The position numbers were made by a program, and so were the translations under genes. From Bacilli bacterium (GTDB lineage: Bacteria > Bacillota_I > Bacilli_A > RF39 > UBA660), in assembly GCA_028708005.1 (NCBI GenBank), contig JAQVZV010000051.1:1-5742 (forward strand): a stretch of 5,742 nt of DNA, given 5' to 3'. The notes beneath the pieces were generated by a model. That model saw only the letters and a program-made list of their open reading frames with translations. It had not been told where the DNA came from and searched no databases. Positions 1 through 5,136 of this stretch are shown here, one piece after another; within the stretch, counting starts at the first letter, position 1, and each line of letters begins with the position of its first letter.

Positions 1-1263
1 ATATCTATCCACTAATGTTTCCATAACAAGTACTTTATCGATAATATTCTTTTCTTCTGCTGTTAGATCGTCACCATAGTATTTAACATATCTAGCTGTT
101 TGTTGAAATGGTATTGAAAACATTTCCCTTTTATTTCCTTCCGTTATATGTAGTAGTGGCAAACATATATTAATAAAAGCCAAATAAATCAAGACGGAAC
201 TTGTTAAAGCAACGAGTATTTTAGGCCTATCTCGCTTCAAAAAAATTAAGACAAATGGTAATGATAATAATATATGATAAATACCGTTATTTCTACTTAG
301 ACATACAGCTAATAATAACAAAAATAATTTTATATAATCTTTTGTTTTATAATTATTATATTTTATTAAGTCAAATAATTTTATAACATAGATAAGTATG
401 AAGGAACCAAAAATAACATCTTTTACTGTGCTCATAGCATAAAAAGGAAAGACTGGAGTTAATGCGTATATTAGTAATGTCAGTAAGATGATTTGACTAG
501 GCGCCTTCATTTTCCTTAGATATTTTATTGAGTATATAAGAGCACTTAATAAAATGGATATTTGAATAATTGAATATATAAATAAACCGACATTATCACT
601 ACCTAAGGTATGTCCTATTTTAACGGAGCCACCTAATAGGACAGTATGCAAAATAGGATTATCATTAGTAAGTAGAACATTATTATCTATTAGTTTTATA
701 CCATCTATATATCTTGTTGGGATACCAAAAAATTGTTTTATTTGATTAGTTGGATCAGGTGATAAAATAGCGGGATAAAAACTAATTATATAAGGGAGCC
801 AACAAATTAAAATAAAAAGGGTACTATATAAAATTGTTTTTGTGTTAAACTTACTTACTAATTTATTCTTTTTATCTTTTATGTTAATGCTTTTAATGTA
901 ATTATAGAGCCTATGTAAACTAACATTAAATAACACATAAAAACCTATCAGTTTAATTATGGATATTATTACAAACAAATAATTACCAAAGACAAATTGC
1001 CAACTATCTAATTTGTCATAACTATATCCGAAAATCATAAATATTGCAAATAATAGAGCAAGAATATTAAACCCCTTATAATTGTTTTTTCGCTCATAAT
1101 TATTATAAAAATTATAAATAAATAATCCTAAAATTAAAAAGGTAAGGCTTATGGTGCTTCTGCCATTAATTTTTATAATAGTTTTAGTGTTTAATTCAAT
1201 AAGTAAACTAAATGAAGAGATAACAGCTAATAATAGCCATATAAGTTTCTTTTTATGTTTCAT
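1..1263 (-). CDS. Large polytopic membrane protein, DUF6020-like, possible GT-C type glycosyltransferase (3' end off window)
   Basis: An open frame of 421 codons runs from an ATG at 1263 to the window edge without a stop, so the C-terminus is missing. The protein is very hydrophobic, with about ten predicted membrane segments (for example near residues 8-22, 66-80, 90-110, 144-163, 225-245, 257-275, 283-297, 328-341 and 347-369). Recognisable blocks are SPDPTNQ at 168-174, TNDNPILHT at 199-207, a K-D pair at 281-282, SRNNG at 323-327 and QQTAR at 387-391. I recall this pattern from DUF6020 proteins of Bacillota; this is recognition from memory, not a search. An early non-cytoplasmic loop with an acidic residue (D170) and a later N-P-x-L-H motif is reminiscent of GT-C glycosyltransferases that use polyprenyl-phosphate sugars, which is inference. 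The start overlaps the end of the GtrA gene by 11 bases, and AGGAAG lies 11 bases upstream, so translation is probably coupled. It is the last visible gene of the cassette. Confidence 0.8.
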   Translation of the reverse strand, partial: MKHKKKLIWLLLAVISSFSLLIELNTKTIIKINGRSTISLTFLILGLFIYNFYNNYERKNNYKGFNILALLFAIFMIFGYSYDKLDSWQFVFGNYLFVIISIIKLIGFYVLFNVSLHRLYNYIKSINIKDKKNKLVSKFNTKTILYSTLFILICWLPYIISFYPAILSPDPTNQIKQFFGIPTRYIDGIKLIDNNVLLTNDNPILHTVLLGGSVKIGHTLGSDNVGLFIYSIIQISILLSALIYSIKYLRKMKAPSQIILLTLLIYALTPVFPFYAMSTVKDVIFGSFILIYVIKLFDLIKYNNYKTKDYIKLFLLLLAVCLSRNNGIYHILLSLPFVLIFLKRDRPKILVALTSSVLIYLAFINICLPLLHITEGNKREMFSIPFQQTARYVKYYGDDLTAEEKNIIDKVLVMETLVDRY

Positions 1264-1699
1264 AATTATTGTCACTTCCTATAAAAATTAAATATTTTTG
1301 AACAAAGTAATTAACTATAAAGATTGTAATATCAATTGGTATTTTTATAATTGTTGCGTCAATTTCAACTTTTTTATAAATTAGATATACCGATAAGGCT
1401 GATACACATAACTGTATTATTACTAATCCATAATATTTAACAATCGTCTTAGTATCACATAAAGTGTTTGTGTTGTTTTTAAACACTTTATTTCTATTAA
1501 TTAAATAGTTCACAAAAGAAGAAATAATTCTTGCTATTATGGTACTTAGTAAAATTGATGAGTCACTAATTATAGGATATAGTAATTTAGTGAAGATAGT
1601 AAAGAGAGTTAAATCTAGGCCAAAAGAAATACCTGCTGATATAACGTAATTTATAAAAACTTGCTGTTTTTTAATTATCACTTTAATCTTTTTTATCAC
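1253..1699 (-). CDS. GtrA-family membrane protein
   Basis: The product is a 148-residue protein, a normal length for the GtrA family (Pfam GtrA), with four hydrophobic segments near residues 15-42, 48-67, 88-108 and 117-140. Family signatures are visible. A56-R57 in the second segment is followed by N64, N68-R69 and V72-F73. The last segment ends N130-x3-Q134-K-x2-I-F139. GtrA proteins are proposed to move polyprenyl-phosphate-linked sugars across the membrane or to assist their use in wall and surface polysaccharide decoration; the substrate here is unknown. The start chosen is GTG at 1699, because AAGGAG lies 10 bases upstream at 1710-1715. It overlaps the DUF2304 gene by 17 bases. Another GTG at 1681, one base after the upstream stop, has no good ribosome binding site. 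Its place between DUF2304 and the large membrane protein supports a role in the sugar-lipid pathway. Confidence 0.88.
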   Translation of the reverse strand: MIKKIKVIIKKQQVFINYVISAGISFGLDLTLFTIFTKLLYPIISDSSILLSTIIARIISSFVNYLINRNKVFKNNTNTLCDTKTIVKYYGLVIIQLCVSALSVYLIYKKVEIDATIIKIPIDITIFIVNYFVQKYLIFIGSDNNYET

Positions 1700-2033
1700 G
1701 ATTTACTTTCTCCTTTAATATTCCTATTTCCTTTACTAATGTTGCAATCTTTGTATTTTGATTAGAGACTGTTGCTGTAAGAGAAAAGGTAATAATTAAG
1801 TTCATCCCAACGACAAACAAGAAAATCATATTAGATACGGTCTCGATATCTACAAAATTAGCTATTTTTTTCATTAAATTTGGCGTTAAAGAGAAAACAA
1901 TTAATAAAGTTGATGCTGCAAACCAAGGCAAAGCATACTTAAGTAAAATTTTCTTTTTTCTTACTGTAGTGTAAACAAAAACCATAAATAGAATATTACA
2001 TATAATAAGTTCAATCGTTAATTTCAGAGTCAC
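1683..2033 (-). CDS. DUF2304 family small membrane protein
   Basis: With a GTG start at 2033 this encodes 116 residues, typical of DUF2304. The order of parts matches the family: a first membrane helix (about 3-22), a basic turn (RKKK followed by KYALPW, about 25-37), a second helix ending before a conserved proline (P51), a third helix (about 68-88), and a charged C-terminal coiled coil with regular I/L spacing (about 90-116). The biochemical function is not established. DUF2304 genes commonly sit directly beside DPM1-like glycosyltransferases and GtrA genes, as here, so an accessory role in sugar-lipid synthesis is inferred. GTG at 2033 was preferred because AAGGAG (2043-2048) ends 9 bases before it and it begins one base after the glycosyltransferase stop. 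An ATG at 2042 directly abuts that Shine-Dalgarno sequence, and a TTG at 2057 lacks any; either would add 3 or 8 residues. Confidence 0.85.
   Translation of the reverse strand: MTLKLTIELIICNILFMVFVYTTVRKKKILLKYALPWFAASTLLIVFSLTPNLMKKIANFVDIETVSNMIFLFVVGMNLIITFSLTATVSNQNTKIATLVKEIGILKEKVNRDKKD
1710..1715 (-). promoter_or_regulatory. Ribosome binding site inside the 3' end of DUF2304, serving the GtrA gene
   Basis: AAGGAG on the minus strand lies 10 bases upstream of the GTG at 1699 and 28 bases upstream of the alternative GTG at 1681. This favours the 1699 start and a 17-base overlap between the genes. Confidence 0.6.
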
Positions 2034-2034
2034 T

Positions 2035-2745
2035 TTATACATCTCCTTTTTTATCAATACTAGTAATAATAATTGAAAGACTTACTTTTATCATATAGTA
2101 TATAGATTTGAGTGCAGTTATAGATGATTTGCCATTACTACGCTCATTCATATCAACAGGAATTTCTAACACTTTATAGTTGTTTTTAAGTAACATTACT
2201 AATGTATCTGGTTCGGGATAATCAAGCGGATAATTAGTAACGAATAATTTTATAATTTTTTTGTTACATGCTCTGAACCCTGATGTTGGATCGGTTATTT
2301 TTTTGTTAGTACAAATTTTAATAAGTAACGATAAAAAGTTTATGCCAACTCTTCTTATGGCTGTTGATTTAAAAGTACTTGCATTATTTATAAATCTTGA
2401 ACCTATCACAAAATCATTGCCCAATAATATCCCCTCAATTAAATCTTTAATATATTTTGGATTATGCTGCCCATCTCCATCGAATTGAATAGCAATATCA
2501 TAATTATTATAAAGGGCGTATTCATAACCAGTTTGAACGGCGCCACCAATTCCTAAGTTACAAGGTAAATCAATATGTTTAATGTTATTTTTTTCTAGAA
2601 CATCTCTAGTACCGTCTTGAGAGCCGTCATTTATTACAATATAATCTAGAATAATATCATCTATTTTGACTTGTCTTAGGTTATTTACTGTATTTACAAT
2701 ATTTTTTTCTTCATTATAAGCAGGTATTATCATTAAAACTTTCAT
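2035..2745 (-). CDS. Family 2 glycosyltransferase, DPM1-like (polyprenyl-phosphate sugar synthase type)
   Basis: The 236-residue product has a GT-A fold catalytic domain. Visible motifs, in order: IPAYNEE at 7-13, VINDGSQDGT at 37-46 (nucleotide-sugar binding), NLGIGGAVQTG at 63-73, the metal-binding DGDGQH at 89-94, GSRF at 115-118, DPTSGFR at 152-158, YPEPD at 176-180 and ERSNGKSS at 201-208. These fit the dolichyl/polyprenyl-phosphate mannose synthase-like branch of GT2, which transfers a sugar from a nucleotide sugar to polyprenyl phosphate at the cytoplasmic membrane face. The C-terminus has one hydrophobic stretch (about 214-230) that may bind the membrane; there are no further transmembrane helices, unlike ArnC/GtrB-type enzymes. 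ATG at 2745 is chosen because AGGAGGA lies 5 bases upstream and the catalytic domain begins at once. A frame-extending ATG at 2784 would translate through that site. It is the first gene of a four-gene leftward operon. The sugar cannot be named from sequence. Confidence 0.93.
   Translation of the reverse strand: MKVLMIIPAYNEEKNIVNTVNNLRQVKIDDIILDYIVINDGSQDGTRDVLEKNNIKHIDLPCNLGIGGAVQTGYEYALYNNYDIAIQFDGDGQHNPKYIKDLIEGILLGNDFVIGSRFINNASTFKSTAIRRVGINFLSLLIKICTNKKITDPTSGFRACNKKIIKLFVTNYPLDYPEPDTLVMLLKNNYKVLEIPVDMNERSNGKSSITALKSIYYMIKVSLSIIITSIDKKGDV
2043..2048 (-). promoter_or_regulatory. Ribosome binding site inside the 3' end of the glycosyltransferase gene, serving DUF2304
   Basis: AAGGAG on the minus strand lies in the last codons of the glycosyltransferase, 9 bases before the GTG at 2033. 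It supports that start over the abutting ATG at 2042 or the unled TTG at 2057, and implies translational coupling of the two genes. Confidence 0.6.
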
Positions 2746-2750
2746 TATGT

Positions 2751-2757
2751 TCCTCCT
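2751..2757 (-). promoter_or_regulatory. Strong ribosome binding site of the glycosyltransferase gene
   Basis: AGGAGGA on the minus strand sits 5 bases upstream of the ATG at 2745. It decides the start: the longer frame from 2784 would bury this site inside coding sequence and add 13 residues before the conserved IPAYNEE block. Confidence 0.85.
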
Positions 2758-2788
2758 GATATATGGCAATACGTATAAAACCATTAGA

Positions 2789-2794
2789 ATTATA
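2789..2794 (-). promoter_or_regulatory. Candidate -10 box for the leftward glycosyltransferase operon
   Basis: A consensus TATAAT on the minus strand is placed so that transcription would begin near 2782, giving a leader of roughly 37 bases before the ATG at 2745. No good -35 is present: the hexamer 17 bases upstream is AACAAC, and TAAACA at 19-base spacing matches TTGACA at only four positions. In AT-rich DNA a lone TATAAT can arise by chance, but the placement is right. A small palindrome and TATTGC elements flank it, so a regulator may act here. Confidence 0.4.
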
Positions 2795-2802
2795 TAAACT
2801 GT

Positions 2803-2838
2803 TATTGCAATGTTGTTTACAACTAAAACATATTGCCA
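2803..2838. repeat. Cluster of TATTGC elements with a 12-base palindrome (possible operator)
   Basis: TATTGC occurs at 2803-2808 and 2831-2836, and its inverse GCAATA at 2766-2771. The outer pair extends to an 8-base inverted repeat, TGGCAATA (2764-2771) and TATTGCCA (2831-2838). Between them lie the palindromes ATTGCAAT (2804-2811) and GTTGTTTACAAC (2812-2823, a 5-base stem with TT between). These sit just upstream of the candidate -10 of the leftward operon, a typical place for an operator. No regulator family can be assigned, and short AT-rich repeats can be coincidence. Confidence 0.35.
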
Positions 2839-3146
2839 CTAACTATAGGTAATATAACATAATTTTTTTATATCGGCTACATATTTAGACGTTTTTCTTT
2901 TTGTGGGTAGCGTGATTATCTCTTGTTTCTAATAACAATATTTATGTTCTAGTTGTTATATATTAAGGGGGATACTATTTTATCATTCTGATTTTTGGTT
3001 ATAAGCAAGAATAGGAACAACCAATAAGTTAATAATATGACTAAGCTACAAGAAGTATAATGTTTTGCACCATAATTGTGGATTATGAAATTGAATTAAC
3101 CTAAAAATAATATTATATGATTTTTCTTTTATTTTAGGGAATATCG

Positions 3147-3155
3147 TGTTATAAT
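3147..3155 (+). promoter_or_regulatory. Extended -10 promoter for typA
   Basis: TG, one base, then a perfect TATAAT (3150-3155) forms an extended -10 element. No good -35 lies 16-18 bases upstream; the sequence there is a T-rich run (3121-3135), which is acceptable for extended -10 promoters. Transcription would start near 3162, giving a leader of about 26 bases that holds the ribosome binding site. Confidence 0.65.
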
Positions 3156-3174
3156 TAACAACATGCGCAGAAGT

Positions 3175-3181
3175 GAAGGTG
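3175..3181 (+). promoter_or_regulatory. Ribosome binding site of typA
   Basis: GAAGGTG, a one-mismatch match to the Shine-Dalgarno core, ends 6 bases before the ATG at 3188. It supports that start together with the immediate match of the N-terminus to TypA. Confidence 0.6.
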
Positions 3182-3187
3182 AACTAA

Positions 3188-5011
3188 ATGAATATTAAGA
3201 ATATTGCAATCATTGCTCATGTCGATCATGGTAAGACGACATTAGTGGATCAATTATTAAAAAATGCAGGAACTTTTCGTGAAAATGAGGAAGTTGTTAC
3301 CAGGGCAATGGATAGTGATGATATTGAAAAAGAAAGAGGCATTACTATTCTAGCTAAGCCAACTTCAATAAAATATAAGGATTATAAGATTAATATTTTA
3401 GATACTCCAGGTCATGCTGATTTTGGGGGTGAAGTTGAACGTATTATGAATATGGTTGATGGTGTTTTATTAGTTGTTGATGCATATGAAGGAACAATGC
3501 CACAAACGAGGTTTGTATTAAAGAAGGCGTTGGAAGCTAATGTTAAACCAATTGTTGTTATTAATAAGATTGATAAAGAGACAGCGCGCCCTAAAGAGGT
3601 GGTTGACGAAGTGATTGACTTATTTATTGAGTTGGGTGCTAATGATGATCAATTGGATTTTAAGGTTGTTTATACATCAGCGATTGCGGGAACCACTAGT
3701 CTAGAAGCCGATATTAACACACAAAAACCATCATTTGAATGTTTATATCAAATGATTATTGATGAAATACCTAGTCCTAAAGTAGATGCTTCTAAGCCTT
3801 TACAATTTCAACCTGCTTTATTAGATTATAATGAATATGTAGGTCGTATAGGCATTGGTAGGGTTGCTAATGGTTGCATCAAAGTTAACGAAATGGTATC
3901 TTGTGTTAGATTAGATGGTAGTATTAAACACTTTAGAATTCAAAAGATATATGGTTATTTTGGATTAAAGAAACAAGAAATTGAAATAGCTAAGGCGGGT
4001 GATATTATAGCTTTAGCGGGTCTTCCTGATATTTCGGTAGGAGAAACAATATGTAATATCGGTAAAGAAGAAGCGTTGAAAAAATTGAGAGTAGATGAAC
4101 CAACTCTTCAAATGACTTTTTCAACTAACACTAGTCCTTTTGCAGGTAAAGAAGGAGAGTTTGTAACCGCTCGCAAAGTAGAAGAACGTTTATATAAAGA
4201 ATTGCAAAGAGATGTTAGTTTAAGGGTTGAACCTAGTAGCAACGATTCTTGGATTGTATCTGGTAGAGGGGAATTACATTTATCAATTCTAATTGAAAAT
4301 ATGAGACGTGAGGGTTTTGAAATACAAGTTTCAAGGCCTGAGGTAATTGTTAAAATTATTGATGGAATTAAGTGTGAGCCATATGAAGAATTACAAATAG
4401 ATGTTCCTGAAGATTATGTGGGCGCTGTTATTGAGGCTTTAGGTTTAAGAGGGGCTTCAATGGAACTTATGACTAGCCTTGAAAATCAGGTAAGATTAAT
4501 TTATACCATTCCATCACGTGGTCTTATTGGATTTATGACCAATTTTGCGACAATGACTAGAGGTTACGGTATTATTAATCATACGTTTAAAGAATATCTT
4601 CCCATCAACAATGTGAATATAGGCGAAAGGCAATTAGGCGTTTTAGTGTCTATGGAAAACGGTAAAACGACAGCTTATGCTTTGGGTAGTTTAGAAGATA
4701 GAGGCATTATGTTTGTTGAGCCGGGAGCTGAAGTATATGAAGGAATGATTGTTGGGGAACATAATCGCGATAATGATTTAGCGGTTAATACGGTTAAAGG
4801 AAAACAACTAACTAATACTAGAGCTGCTAGTAAAGATCATACAGTGGTATTAAAAAAATCACGAGTTATGACCTTGGAAATGTGCTTGGATTATATAAAT
4901 AATGATGAATTAGTAGAAGTCACGCCCAAGAGTATTCGTTTGCGAAAGAAAATATTAAACACTACCGAGCGTAAAAAATATGACAGTAAAGTAAATAATG
5001 ATATGTACTAA
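3188..5011 (+). CDS. typA: Translational GTPase TypA/BipA
   Basis: The 607-residue protein has the usual length of TypA/BipA (about 605-615), an EF-G-like GTPase that binds the 70S ribosome and supports 50S subunit assembly, especially under cold or other stress. GTPase motifs are intact: P-loop AHVDHGKT at 10-17, switch I with ERGIT at 49-53, DTPGHADF at 72-79 and NKID at 126-129. After domain II (about 210-290) come the EF-G-like domain III, with GRGELHLSILIENMRREGFE, and domain V. The C-terminal domain unique to the family is recognisable by GERQLGVLVS, GEHNRDNDL and the final VTPKSIRLRKKILN block. The conserved H14 in the P-loop and H76 in DTPGH are present. The start at 3188 has a Shine-Dalgarno site and places the P-loop at the expected distance. 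It seems to be transcribed alone from its own extended -10 promoter and ends at a hairpin. The last ten or so residues are not conserved in my memory of the family. Confidence 0.98.
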   Translation: MNIKNIAIIAHVDHGKTTLVDQLLKNAGTFRENEEVVTRAMDSDDIEKERGITILAKPTSIKYKDYKINILDTPGHADFGGEVERIMNMVDGVLLVVDAYEGTMPQTRFVLKKALEANVKPIVVINKIDKETARPKEVVDEVIDLFIELGANDDQLDFKVVYTSAIAGTTSLEADINTQKPSFECLYQMIIDEIPSPKVDASKPLQFQPALLDYNEYVGRIGIGRVANGCIKVNEMVSCVRLDGSIKHFRIQKIYGYFGLKKQEIEIAKAGDIIALAGLPDISVGETICNIGKEEALKKLRVDEPTLQMTFSTNTSPFAGKEGEFVTARKVEERLYKELQRDVSLRVEPSSNDSWIVSGRGELHLSILIENMRREGFEIQVSRPEVIVKIIDGIKCEPYEELQIDVPEDYVGAVIEALGLRGASMELMTSLENQVRLIYTIPSRGLIGFMTNFATMTRGYGIINHTFKEYLPINNVNIGERQLGVLVSMENGKTTAYALGSLEDRGIMFVEPGAEVYEGMIVGEHNRDNDLAVNTVKGKQLTNTRAASKDHTVVLKKSRVMTLEMCLDYINNDELVEVTPKSIRLRKKILNTTERKKYDSKVNNDMY

Positions 5012-5039
5012 TGACATTAGCTTTTGCTAATGTCATTTT
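5010..5039 (+). terminator. Intrinsic terminator of typA
   Basis: A perfect 12-bp stem (5010-5021 with 5026-5037) closes a TTTT loop and is followed by a short T-run (5036-5039) interrupted by C. The left arm begins inside the TAA stop codon of typA. The stem has only four G-C pairs and the T-tract is short, so termination may be partial, allowing some readthrough into the ATPase gene. Confidence 0.8.
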
Positions 5040-5049
5040 CATATAAGGG

Positions 5050-5078
5050 TATACAATGATTGATTTTTATATTATAAT
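5050..5078 (+). promoter_or_regulatory. Candidate promoter of the HerA-like ATPase gene
   Basis: TATACA (5050-5055, four of six to TTGACA) and TATAAT (5073-5078) are separated by 17 bases. They lie just after the typA terminator and about 60 bases before the ATPase start. A second possibility pairs TTGATT (5060-5065) with TAGTAT (5085-5090) at 19-base spacing. Confidence 0.5.
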
Positions 5079-5121
5079 AAATATTAGTATAGAGAACTTT
5101 CAGTTGAAGTTTTATTTAAAT

Positions 5122-5130
5122 GAGGGAGGA
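5122..5130 (+). promoter_or_regulatory. Strong ribosome binding site of the HerA-like ATPase gene
   Basis: GAGGGAGGA ends 6 bases before the ATG at 5137. It fixes the start of a gene that is truncated by the window edge and argues that this is a real, well-translated gene. Confidence 0.8.
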
Positions 5131-5136
5131 ATAAAA

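Larger units (their letters stand above)
2758..3118. other. Divergent intergenic region between the glycosyltransferase operon and typA
   Basis: No gene can be supported in this AT-rich stretch: the longest plus-strand frames starting with ATG are only a few to about 14 codons, and none has a clear ribosome binding site. It contains weak inverted repeats: ATAACAA (2932-2938) with TTGTTAT (2953-2959), TTGGTT (2995-3000) with AACCAA (3019-3024), and CATAAT (3071-3076) with ATTATG (3082-3087). A T-run at about 2863-2869 has no GC stem before it. A TATAAT at 3056-3061 on the plus strand lacks a -35 and is further from typA than the better promoter at 3150. I recognise no known riboswitch, tRNA or small RNA. 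Confidence 0.6.

Noticed and set aside
2261..2488. Plus-strand open frame of 75 codons
   Set aside because: It lies wholly inside the glycosyltransferase gene on the opposite strand, whose motifs are unmistakable. It shows no ribosome binding site or recognisable domain.
2746..2784. N-terminal extension of the glycosyltransferase to an ATG at 2784
   Set aside because: The extension would translate through the AGGAGGA ribosome binding site and adds 13 residues before a domain that normally starts within a few residues of the N-terminus.
2863..2869. T-run that could mark a terminator
   Set aside because: No stable stem precedes it on the plus strand, and no gene ends nearby that would need one.
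3061..3105. Tiny plus-strand frame (about 14 codons) upstream of typA, a possible leader peptide
   Set aside because: The ribosome binding site is poor, there is no run of regulatory codons, and it lies upstream of the likely typA transcription start near 3162.
3188..5011. Alternative genetic code (TGA as Trp), considered because of the low G+C
   Set aside because: Tryptophan positions seen in typA and in the large membrane protein use TGG, and no gene needs TGA readthrough.
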